Source: Closterium sp. Naga37s-1
Lineage: Eukaryota; Streptophyta; Zygnematophyceae; Desmidiales; Closteriaceae
DNA length: 64,000 nucleotides
Assembly (NCBI GenBank): GCA_947471745.1
Contig: CANJKZ010000088.1
Coordinates: 434,001 to 498,000 of the forward strand
Direction: 5' to 3'
The position numbers and the translations under genes were made by a program. How positions within the stretch are numbered: position 1 is the stretch's first letter; every line of letters starts with the position of its first letter. The notes under the pieces are model-generated. The model was not told the DNA's origin. It searched no databases and saw only the letters and a list, made by a program, of their open reading frames with translations. Below are positions 55,253 through 64,000 of the stretch, in pieces.

Positions 55253-56137
55253 CACCCCCAGAGGCAAAGTGGGGGAGAACAAGTGGTCACAAGACCAGTC
55301 AAGAAAAGCAAAGCAAGCTAAGGGTAGATCACAAAGTCACCGCACAGTCCGAGCACAAGCAAAGGGCCACAAGGCCAGTTCATATGCAGAGTTATATAAA
55401 GAGCACAAACAGTACAGTGATCATAGCCTAGTAAGAATAAGCATGCAAGTATATATATAGATCACAGTACAAGCAAAGTCACGTATTGAGCAAGTGAGGC
55501 AAAGTAGGCACAAGGCCTAAAACAGTAGAGAAGCGCTGATGATCACCAAGCTGAAGTGCCTTGGTGAATATATCAGCAGCGTTGGCCCTAGTGGCCACGT
55601 ACGCAAGACGAAGCTGACCACGCTGCTGCAACTCTCGAGCAAGGAAGTATCGCAGAGCGATGTGCTTTGTTCAGTGCTCTAGTCTGTGCTCCTGACACAA
55701 GGCAATCATGGCCTTGTTGTCTACGTACAAAACTGGAGGCGAACGAGGCTGCTCTCCCAAGTCAGTCAGCAGGTAGGTGAGCCAGCGTAACTCCTGTGCA
55801 GCCATGGCCCCTGCGTAAATCTCAGACTCACAACTGGAACAGAAAACCGAAGGCGAGCAAGTAGACCGCCAGGAAACAGAGCTGGAACCAAGGCTGAAGG
55901 TGTAACCCTATGACGACCGCTGTCTAGCCAAGTCGACAACCCAAGAAGCGTCTGCGTGACCAGTAAGGACAACTGGACCCCGTCCTCCAAGCACGAGCCC
56001 CATGCCCGATGTACTATACAAGTAACGCAGTACCCTCTTCGCAGCATCTCATTGCACCTTTCGGTGCCTACCGGGAGCCACAAGGCAAGCCAGGAGGCTG
56101 AGAGGGTACGCGAGATCAGGTCGTGTGCACATCATCA
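55123..56137 (-). mobile_element. Copia E8, 3' LTR and RNase H part
   Basis: A 130-bp LTR (55123-55252), PPT hairpin (55253-55280), 3' UTR and degraded RNase H (SEIYAGAMAAQELRWL, LEHRTKHI; frame 56083-55766) on the minus strand. It is interrupted at 56138 by E9 and resumes at 62884. Confidence 0.9.
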
Positions 56138-57158
56138 TGTTATAGTCTAGAGTCCACTTAGGGGTCGTAGATGCCCTTGAAACCACCTAAGCAGAATCTG
56201 ATGACTTCGAACCGCCTCTGTTCAAAACGCCGTCACGATCAGATCCGATACCAAACGAGGCTGAAACTTGGACTGACGTTAGCTTCAGGTGTCTGCTTTC
56301 CAACGGTATATGGCTTGCTTTCATCAGAGTTGTATGCGCTACGCAGTGAACAAAAACGTAAGCTCGGCTGAAAAACGAGTAGCTTCATTGATGCAAGGAA
56401 GAGGTTGAGTACAACATTGCCTAGGGGACTCTTAAGGGGTTGGGACCATCCTGGGAACTCAGAGAAGGTTGAGTCCTAGGGGAGAAAGGCTAGAGAAGGA
56501 TGGGAAACGTCCTAGCTAGGTCAGCAAAGCCAACCACACTTGGATGTTCAGAGCTGTACTCAAGGCTACCAATAGTGAGTCAAGCCAACCATGAGTCAGC
56601 TTGTCTTCCCACTTGCACCCTCTTGCAAGCTGCTTCTAGGAAGACCACACTTTTCAAAAGGAGGGTGGTAGAGTCCCACTTGACCACCTGTACTTCTTGT
56701 CTCATTCTCTGTCCCTGCACCATTGGCATGACAACAATAAAAGGGTGGCAAGGGAAATGCTGCCAACAGTGCACCATGACTACGGAACAGTAACTTTCGA
56801 CAGCTGTCACGTGCTGCTCCGATGCTGGGTTGTCCTGAAACTCGGTGACCACCTGCACAACATGGCAAAGGACTGGCACACCGATTTTCAGACCAATCAG
56901 AGCTCGGTAGATGAGTCAGCAGCCGAAATGGTGAACTCGGGTGTTACCAAAAAAGAGTAACACACACTTCCGGGATGCCATAAGTCTTGAAACTAAAAAA
57001 TGTTGCCATGCCTTGTAAACTGCTTCAAAAATTCTGAAACTTTGAGGGTATTAAGAACACATATTGAAGCACCTCCCCACAAAATTCCAGAAGCTGAGCA
57101 GGCTTGTAGGCTGAATGGGAGTGCGATGACCGTGACACTATAGTACTTTGGCACAACA
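56138..57158 (-). repeat. 3' LTR of E9 (1021 bp)
   Basis: TGTTATAGTC to GGCACAACA as printed, near-identical to 61863-62883. Confidence 0.97.
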
Positions 57159-57172
57159 AACTCCCCCTCATC
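57159..57172 (-). other. Polypurine tract of E9
   Basis: Minus-strand GATGAGGGGGAGTT directly before the 3' LTR. Confidence 0.8.
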
Positions 57173-57215
57173 GTGCTCTCATTCATCCCTTAGCTGCTCC
57201 CTGAAGCTGCCTCCT

Positions 57216-60200
57216 TTAGTTGAAGGACATGCCACACAAGGTGGCACAGCTCCAATGCTGATGCTCTGCAAGCCGCTTAGTCAAGAAATCCGCAGGTTGC
57301 TTGGTAGTGTTGATGTAGTGCAAGGAGATGGTGCCCTTCTTCACCTCCTTCCTCACCCAATGCCACTTGATATGCATGTGCTTGTTCAGCCCATGGAGCA
57401 CAGCATTACGCGCCATTGCAATTGCTCCTTGGCTGTCACAAAACACAGGTGTAGGACCCTCTTGCTCCTGCCCCAACTCCTCAAGCAACCTCCTCATCCA
57501 AACCACCTCCTTCACTCCATGAAACAACACCATGTACTCGCTCTCCGTTGATGAGTGAGCTATCTCTCCTTGCTTCTTAGACTTCCAACTCACTGGACTC
57601 CCTCCAACACAGCATATATAGCCACCATGGGATGTAGCATCGCTGATGTCACTTGCCCAGGTAGCATCGGTGAAACACGAGAGGTACAAATGCCCACGCC
57701 TTGCAGGTGCACTAGTCTTTGTGCTCACCTCCTCCACTCCCTTTTGCTTCAGCTGCCCATGCACTGAATATTGCAGCCCCACCCTTGAGGTTGCCATGCA
57801 GTACCTCACCAGCCTCTCTGCTGCATCCAGGTGCTCTTGAAGGGGCCTAGACACCACACGAGCGAGCTGTGAAACTGAAAACGCAATGTCGGGGCGAGTG
57901 TTGACCGAAGCGTACATCAAGCTCCCCACCACTGACTGGAACCGACGCTGCAACTCGTACTCCAACACCTCACCCTCCTCTTCATCAAGGTGCAGCTGAA
58001 ACCCTGAGGGTAAAGGAGTCTTCACACTCCTCCCTTCCTCCAGCCCATACTTCTCCCCCATGGCTGCAAGGTACTTGTGTTGGTGAAGCCTCAACCATCC
58101 CTTCACCTCGTCCCGCTCCACGTGAAGACCAAGGTAATACCCCACTGGTCCAAGGGCCTTGCATTGAAAGGTCTCCTTCAGCTTCCCTTGCACCTCCTTG
58201 ATCCTCTCTAGGGATGGAGAGAAGAGGAGGATGTCATCGACATAGACAAGGAGAAATACCTTCTCCTCCTCCCCCTCGGTCATGAAGAGACTCTCGTCGC
58301 AGCCGCTAACTTTGAAGCCAAGAGCCTCCAACGCCTCCACCAGCCTTGCATACCAGCACCTTGGAGCTTGTTTGAGGCCATAGATGGCCTTGTTGAGCCT
58401 GCAAACACGTCCGCTCCCATCATCATACCCCTCTGGCTGCTTCATGTAGATCTCCTCATCTACCACGCCATAGAGGAATGCCGTCTTCACATCCATTTGC
58501 TCCACCTTCCAGCCACAAACGGCAGCGGCTGCTAGCAACAACCGGAGCGTAGGAGCCTTGGCAACAGGAGCAAACACCTCTTGAAAGTCAATTCCCTCCC
58601 TCTGCTGAAAGCCTTTGATCACAAGCCTTGTCTTGCGCCTCTCCAACCTCCCCTCCGCATCGGTCTTTACACGTAACACCCACGTGCAGTCCAATGCCTT
58701 CCTTCCTGGGGGAAGATTGGTAAGGGTCCATGTTTCATTCTCCATGTGGCTCTGGAACTCATCCTCCCTTGAAGCCAGCCACGCCTCTCGATCATCTCCA
58801 GCGAGAGCTTCCTCCATTGACGCCGGCTCATGAGGTAAGTTGACGCCAAAGCAACAAATCTGCTCCATCTCCCCCTCGGCTCCCTTCTCCTTCTCATATT
58901 CCTCCTCTTGGACCAGCAATGCCTTGGGAACCCCAAGCCTTTCATACTTGAGGAAATCCCTTGGGTGGGCAGCTCTCTTGGGCCTCTCCTTGGCTGCTCC
59001 TTCCTTGGCTCCACCACGGACAGCATCACGCTTCCCTTGGGTTGTGCGCCTTGGTGGAAGCTTAGGGGATGGTGTAGGCTGCTGCACCTCCTCCTCGGTA
59101 TCACCTCTCTCAGCTATAGGGGCCTCCCCCTGCTGTAGTACTTCTTCCACATCTGCTGCCTCCCCTTCAGCACCTCCCAAGTCATGTGACACCTCTGTCA
59201 ACTCTGAAGATGAGGACAACTCGATGGGAATGAGAAGTGGGTCGTTGGTTCCCACCTCTATTCCAAGCGGAATGGTGACCTTGCTCCTCCCCCGCTCCGA
59301 CCACTCCTTGAACATGAGCCCCTCCATGAACTTGGCATCTCTGGTGGTGAAGTTGGTGTTGGATTTTGGGTCCCACATGAGCCAGCCCTTGCTCCCCCGT
59401 GCAAGACCCAAACGAACAGCCCACACCGCCGCCGCTTGAAGCTTGTCACGCTTCTCCTTAGGGACATGCACGAGCCCCATGCACCCGAAGACACGAAGCA
59501 TATCAACCAGGGGCTTCTTGCCACTCCACTTCTCCATAGGGACCCAATGCTGACCTCCCACATGAGTCAACACCCGGTTCTTGATGACGGTAGCATGACG
59601 AATAGCGAGGGGCCAGAACCGCAAGGGTAGACCCGAGTCCACCAAAATCGTTCTCCCGCCTTCTATGATGGCCCGGTTCGCTCTCTCTGCCACGCCGTTG
59701 GACTGAAGGGTGTAGGCCGTGGTGAGCTGCTGCTTGATGCCATGCCGCTTCAACCAGCTCCGGAACTCCGCTCCCAAAAACTCCCCACCACGGTCGCTAC
59801 GAATCGCCTTCACCCGCTTGCCGCTCTCTCGCTCCACCATGGGCAACCACTCTTCAATGATGACCCTTGCAGCATCACTCTTCTTTGCAAGTGGAAAAGA
59901 CCAGGTGAGCCTTGTGTAATCATCCACCATAGTCATGGAATACAGGGCTCCACCATCTCCCTTCACCTTCATGGGCCCCACAAGATCCACATGCACGAGC
60001 TCCACCGGGTCACTTGACTGCCCCACCGTCGAATGGAAGGGAAATCGTGAGAACTTGCTGGTCAAGCAAGTCTCACAAGAGCCCACCTCCTTGGGCTCCC
60101 CCTTTATCCTCAGCCCCTTGACTCTTTCCTCCTTAAACAGCTGCTGTAACTGAGGTAGCGCCACGTGGCCAAAGCGACGGTGTGCGGTGAGCCAATCCGT

Positions 60201-61823
60201 CTCACCCGTGCTAGGAGTTACACTTGGTAGTGCACCCCCCCCATGCACAAGCAGCCCACCATCACTACCATCACCACCTCCTCCACTGGTTACGTGGCTT
60301 GCATGCCCTCCTCTTACAGCTTCAGCAGCCAAGCGCGCAGCCGCCTCCTTCCATGGCAGCACCGGTATCTCCCACATGGACCGGTGCATGTCCTTGCCGC
60401 CTCGGAGGTCCCACAACACGCGCCCATCCAGAGTTGCCTTGAACACCTTTGTGCCCATCATCTCCATCTTCATCCCTGCCTCACTCAATGCCTTGGTAGA
60501 GAGAAGGTTGGCACATAGTCCAGGAACAAGGAGAACACGCTTCAGCCCCACAAGCCTCCCATCCGCACCCATAAACATGGCTCTCCCCTCGCCACGCACG
60601 GGTACAACTTGGCCGGTGGCTGAAACAACGGTGGCTGCCTTTGATGGCCTGACTTCATCCAGCAGATCCTCTCGGTTGGTCATGGTCATGAAGGCTCCCG
60701 TGTCAATGACCCAATGGGAGGAACGGTGAAGAGCAACCTTGCTGGCCGGTACAACCATATCCTCGGAGCATGCCTCTCCTACATGGTAGAACATGCCGCC
60801 ATGTCCGCCGGCACCTCCATCGCCCTCCTCACTGCCCATGCCTTCTCCCATAGCTCCATGAACACCCTTAGAGCCTTCAATTGATGGCTGACCAGGCCTC
60901 CAACCATCAGGTAGCTTGCGACACTTAAACCATGGGTGACCTTCCACATGGCAATACCAACACTTGCCGCCACACCGCTTGCCTCCCTTGTTGCTACGCT
61001 TCCCTCCCGAATACTGCTCCCCTCCAGAGCCTTCCTTGGCCTTGCCTTTCTTGCTGCCACGTCCCTTGAAGCCTTTCATGCCATAGGCAGAGCCTCCACC
61101 TTCACCGGCAGCGGCAGTCAGCTCCTTCCTCCGAAACTCCTCTTGAAGGACTTGAGCACGAATCCACTCAAGGGACCATGAGTCCTTCATGCCATTGAGG
61201 TTGACCACCAAGGGGCCCCACGACTCCGGCAGCAGGGAGAGAGCCTTGTAGCACTTGATCTTTTCAGGGTAGTCCACACCAGCAGCAGAGAGCTTCACAT
61301 AGAGGTCCCGGAGTTGATCGAACGCTCCTTGCACGGCATCACCCTCGTTGATCTTCACCGCATGGAGTTGTCGTTCGAGCACCACCACCATCGCTTCGCT
61401 GCTGGGGGCATGGACATCCTTCAATATTTTCCATGCCTTGGGACCACACTGGATATCCTTGATGAGATGCTTGACGTGGTGCAGCTGGTTGGATGAGAGG
61501 CATTGAGAGAGAAGGAAGAATCCATCCTTGGATCGGCGATCCCATTCCTTGGTCGCTCCTTCGCTCGCAGGCCTCTTCAATTCTCCATCCATCACTTCAA
61601 GCAGTCCATAATGGTTAAATAGGAGCTCCATCCTGAAGCTCCATGATGCCCAATCCTCCCCAGAGAACTTCTCTAGGTTGAATGCCTTCACATCATCCTT
61701 GGCTGGTGTTGAAACGGATGCTATTGGTGCAGATCCGCCTACAACGCCTCTTCCTGCTTCCCCAGCGCCTCTCACGCCACCACTGCGACTAGGACCAGCT
61801 GGAGCAGAACCTTCAGCCTCCAT
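57216..61823 (-). CDS. E9 gag-pol polyprotein, complete (1535 codons)
   Basis: Starts at ATG 61823, about 25 bases after the primer site, and ends at TAA. Domains in order: gag (about residues 45-245), CCHC zinc knuckle C288-C291-H296-C301, and aspartic protease with D374-T-G. Then integrase with HHCC zinc binding (H548, H553, C583, C586) and catalytic D613, D677, E713 (35 residues between the last two). Reverse transcriptase follows with LVYVDDILL (YVDD 1194-1197) and RNase H with DATWASD, SSTESEYM and CDSQGAIAMARN near the end. All catalytic residues are present. As in other copia elements, one polyprotein is cut by its own protease and integrase precedes RT. Near-identical LTRs suggest recent movement. 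No Gly/Ala linker or LREWY module is present, unlike E1-E8. Confidence 0.97.
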   Translation of the reverse strand: MEAEGSAPAGPSRSGGVRGAGEAGRGVVGGSAPIASVSTPAKDDVKAFNLEKFSGEDWASWSFRMELLFNHYGLLEVMDGELKRPASEGATKEWDRRSKDGFFLLSQCLSSNQLHHVKHLIKDIQCGPKAWKILKDVHAPSSEAMVVVLERQLHAVKINEGDAVQGAFDQLRDLYVKLSAAGVDYPEKIKCYKALSLLPESWGPLVVNLNGMKDSWSLEWIRAQVLQEEFRRKELTAAAGEGGGSAYGMKGFKGRGSKKGKAKEGSGGEQYSGGKRSNKGGKRCGGKCWYCHVEGHPWFKCRKLPDGWRPGQPSIEGSKGVHGAMGEGMGSEEGDGGAGGHGGMFYHVGEACSEDMVVPASKVALHRSSHWVIDTGAFMTMTNREDLLDEVRPSKAATVVSATGQVVPVRGEGRAMFMGADGRLVGLKRVLLVPGLCANLLSTKALSEAGMKMEMMGTKVFKATLDGRVLWDLRGGKDMHRSMWEIPVLPWKEAAARLAAEAVRGGHASHVTSGGGGDGSDGGLLVHGGGALPSVTPSTGETDWLTAHRRFGHVALPQLQQLFKEERVKGLRIKGEPKEVGSCETCLTSKFSRFPFHSTVGQSSDPVELVHVDLVGPMKVKGDGGALYSMTMVDDYTRLTWSFPLAKKSDAARVIIEEWLPMVERESGKRVKAIRSDRGGEFLGAEFRSWLKRHGIKQQLTTAYTLQSNGVAERANRAIIEGGRTILVDSGLPLRFWPLAIRHATVIKNRVLTHVGGQHWVPMEKWSGKKPLVDMLRVFGCMGLVHVPKEKRDKLQAAAVWAVRLGLARGSKGWLMWDPKSNTNFTTRDAKFMEGLMFKEWSERGRSKVTIPLGIEVGTNDPLLIPIELSSSSELTEVSHDLGGAEGEAADVEEVLQQGEAPIAERGDTEEEVQQPTPSPKLPPRRTTQGKRDAVRGGAKEGAAKERPKRAAHPRDFLKYERLGVPKALLVQEEEYEKEKGAEGEMEQICCFGVNLPHEPASMEEALAGDDREAWLASREDEFQSHMENETWTLTNLPPGRKALDCTWVLRVKTDAEGRLERRKTRLVIKGFQQREGIDFQEVFAPVAKAPTLRLLLAAAAVCGWKVEQMDVKTAFLYGVVDEEIYMKQPEGYDDGSGRVCRLNKAIYGLKQAPRCWYARLVEALEALGFKVSGCDESLFMTEGEEEKVFLLVYVDDILLFSPSLERIKEVQGKLKETFQCKALGPVGYYLGLHVERDEVKGWLRLHQHKYLAAMGEKYGLEEGRSVKTPLPSGFQLHLDEEEGEVLEYELQRRFQSVVGSLMYASVNTRPDIAFSVSQLARVVSRPLQEHLDAAERLVRYCMATSRVGLQYSVHGQLKQKGVEEVSTKTSAPARRGHLYLSCFTDATWASDISDATSHGGYICCVGGSPVSWKSKKQGEIAHSSTESEYMVLFHGVKEVVWMRRLLEELGQEQEGPTPVFCDSQGAIAMARNAVLHGLNKHMHIKWHWVRKEVKKGTISLHYINTTKQPADFLTKRLAEHQHWSCATLCGMSFN

Positions 61824-61848
61824 ATTGACCCAGTAACAGAGAAGAACC

Positions 61849-61860
61849 GCTCTGATACCA
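61849..61860 (-). other. Primer-binding site of E9
   Basis: TGGTATCAGAGC on the minus strand, two bases after the 5' LTR, an exact initiator-Met tRNA match. Confidence 0.95.
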
Positions 61861-61862
61861 CT

Positions 61863-62883
61863 TGTTATAGTCTAGAGTCCACTTAGGGGTCGTAGATGCC
61901 CTTGAAACCACCTAAGCAGAATCTGATGACTTCGAACCGCCTCTGTTCAAAACGCCGTCACGATCAGATCCGATAACAAACGAGGCTGAAACTTGGACTG
62001 ACGTTAGCTTCAGGTGTCTGCTTTCCAACGGTATATGGCTTGCTTTCATCAGAGTTGTATGCGCTACGCAGTGAACAAAAACGTAAGCTCGGCTGAAAAA
62101 CGAGTAGCTTCATTGATGCAAGGAAGAGGTTGAGTACAACATTGCCTAGGGGACTCTTAAGGGGTTGGGACCATCCTGGGAACTCAGAGAAGGTTGAGTC
62201 CTAGGGGAGAAAGGCTAGAGAAGGACGGGAAACGTCCTAGCTAGGTCAGCAAAGCCAACCACACTTGGATGTTCAGAGCTGTACTCAAGGCTACCAATAG
62301 TGAGTCAAGCCAACCATGAGTCAGCTTGTCTTCCCACTTGCACCCTCTTGCAAGCTGCTTCTAGGAAGACCACACTTTTCAAAGGAAGGGTGGTAGAGTC
62401 CCACTTGACCACCTGTACTTCTTGTCTCATTCTCTGTCCCTGCACCATTGGCATGACAACAATAAAAGGGTGGCAAGGGAAATGCTGCCAACAGTGCACC
62501 ATGACTACGGAACAGTAACTTTCGACAGCTGTCACGTGCTGCTCCGATGCTGGGTTGTCCTGAAACTCGGTGACCACCTGCACAACATGGCAAAGGACTG
62601 CCACACCGATTTTCAGACCAATCAGAGCTCGGTAGATGAGTCAGCAGCCGAAATGGTGAACTCGGGTGTTACCAAAAAAGAGTAACACACACTTCCGGGA
62701 TGCCATAAGTCTTTAAACTAAAAAATGTTGCCATGCCTTGTAAACTGCTTCAAAAATTCTGAAACTTTGAGGGTATTAAGAACACATATTGAAGCACCTC
62801 CCCACAAAATTCCAGAAGCTGAGCAGGCTTGTAGGCTGAATGGGAGTGCGATGACCGTGATACTATAGTACTTTGGCACAACA
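61863..62883 (-). repeat. 5' LTR of E9 (1021 bp)
   Basis: Same ends as 56138-57158. Promoter activity is expected here, but no TATA box was assigned with confidence. Confidence 0.97.
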
Positions 62884-64000
62884 CATCAGGTACATGAGGC
62901 AACCCACAAGCTCTGGGTACGGACCACTCGGCTCTACGGACTCGTCCGAAGGTGGAGCTGAGAGTGAGTGGCCGGTAGACAGAGCAGTGGGCTTTGGCGA
63001 GGAGAACTGGAAGCCGAAGCGATGAAGGACCTGGTGCACCGTGTGTGACTAAGTCCGGGTGATGGTGGGCCGTGCTCTGTCTTGGGTGATCTGCAAGCCA
63101 AGGTAGCTGCGCAGTTCACCCAGGTCAGTGCAGGTGTGTCTCTTCTGCAGCTCCGACTTCACAAGGGCCAGTGCCTAAGTATCACCAGTAGCAAAGACCA
63201 GGTCGTCGACGCACACGAGGACGTAGAACGGCGGCAGCGAGGTGTCAGTGCCTAGAAACAGCGACGGGTCAGCAGTAGAAAGAGTAAATCCCAGAGCTGC
63301 AAGTGTAGTCCTCGGCGTGACGTGCCACTCACGAGGCACCAAGAGACCGTAGACTGGCCACCGGAGGCTCCACTGAGTACCTGCAGGAAAAGACCCAGTG
63401 AAGCCAGGTGGGCGGCGCAGCCAGAACTCCTCGTGCATGCTGCTCGGCAAGAAAGCTGTACTCAAGTCCAGAGAGTGCAGCTCGTAGTCATGCTGAGCAG
63501 CGACGTGCAGCAACACCCGAAGAGTAGTCATCTTCGGGGTGGGGGAGAAGGTCTGGAAGTAGTCGACCCCCTTTCGCCGACTGAAGCCTCTAACAACGTA
63601 ACGCGCCTTGAAGGAAAGCGGAGAACCTGGCAGCTGCTTCACCCTGAAAATCCACATGCCATCATGTATGTTCGCCCCAGACAGGGGAACTGCGTCGATG
63701 TAGGTGCCTGTGGACTTCCAGGATGCCATCTAGGCATCCATAGCTGTCTGCCACTAAGAGGAGTAAGGACCCGTAATTGCCTCTACGTAAGAGCGCGGGG
63801 TCGGGATGTCTGGTGCATCCGGGTCTCCCTCAGGGGCAAGCAGCATGGAAGCAAAACGAGGTACAGCAGCTGCAAGACACTCAAGGTCCTCCTGTCTGTC
63901 CTCAAGGACGTCCGTGCCAAGAGCATACTCACCCCTGACGGACAGAGGACCGGCAGACCCAGACTCAGCAACAAGAGCAGAGGCGTAGTCTAGACGACAT
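62884..64000 (-). pseudogene. E8 pol remnant, right part (RT and upstream), runs off the window
   Basis: Resumes exactly at the CLMYLM segment broken by E9. RT motifs are readable (FKARYVVRGFSRRKGVDYFQTF, YELHSLDLSTAFL, VCVDDLVF with C for Y). TAGs at 63049-63051 and 63754-63756 replace CAG, and those at 63175-63177 and 63730-63732 replace GAG. The frame 63974-63783 belongs to the pre-RT region. Confidence 0.88.

Larger units (their letters stand above)
56138..62883 (-). mobile_element. Intact Ty1/copia retrotransposon E9
   Basis: Two 1021-bp LTRs (56138-57158 and 61863-62883) differ at about six positions. They are flanked by CATCA (56133-56137 and 62884-62888), with primer site, PPT and one uninterrupted gag-pol ORF. 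It inserted in E8. Its long LTRs and sequence place it in a different copia lineage from E1-E8. Confidence 0.98.

Noticed and set aside
1..64000. Reassignment of TAG to Gln in this genome
   Set aside because: The intact E9 ORF and the long E3 and E4 pol frames contain no TAG, and other stop types occur in the same decayed copies; decay is simpler.

Overview
The window looks like a repeat-dominated piece of a plant-lineage (streptophyte) nuclear genome. The evidence is Ty1/copia retrotransposons with plant-type initiator-Met primer sites, a LINE whose ORF1 has an RRM-like segment and a zinc knuckle, and a spliced pogo/Tigger-type transposase gene with short GT-AG introns. The repeat style (GC-rich short-LTR copia with poly-Gly and Gly/Ala tracts) recalls charophyte algae such as Zygnematophyceae, but that is a memory-based guess and the species is not established. 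No rRNA, tRNA or CRISPR was seen.

Layout, left to right. 1-3180: duplicated upstream DNA plus a truncated copia copy (E1). 3226-4743: broken pogo-like transposase gene (-). 4744-6310: no firm gene, one 26-bp satellite. 6310-13011: degraded copia E3 (-), head to head with a + strand RT/RNase H fragment (13012-14108). 14109-17717: purine-rich degenerate repeats, gene A of a novel DHxFW-repeat family (-), and its upstream DNA, which is the same sequence as 1-1455. 17718-24700: old copia E2 (TSD CAAAC) carrying a 799-bp solo LTR. 24706-29100: G-run, a 9-bp tandem array and a second 26-bp satellite. 29108-29929: gene C (-). 30411-44793: nested copia pile: E6 remnant, E5 split by E4 (identical LTRs, TSD AGTCC), E7 (-) and LTR-in-LTR insertions. 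45070-45440: candidate two-exon gene. 45441-51200: degenerate repeats and locus B of the DHxFW family with large 28-bp and 15-bp tandem expansions. 51911-64000: LINE interrupted by a 1019-bp solo LTR and by copia E8 (-), itself split by intact copia E9 (56138-62883, TSD CATCA, one 1535-codon gag-pol ORF).

The only complete, apparently functional gene is the E9 polyprotein. The most original material is the DHxFW repeat family (loci A and B, possibly C), with a conserved 3' hairpin. Within the short-LTR copia family there are recurrent features: an SPQxLREWY peptide module placed in both the gag and pol linkers, a palindromic leader motif after the primer site, leader minisatellites, and a hairpin enclosing the polypurine tract. 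In-frame TAG codons at positions where relatives carry CAG recur in several decayed copies.
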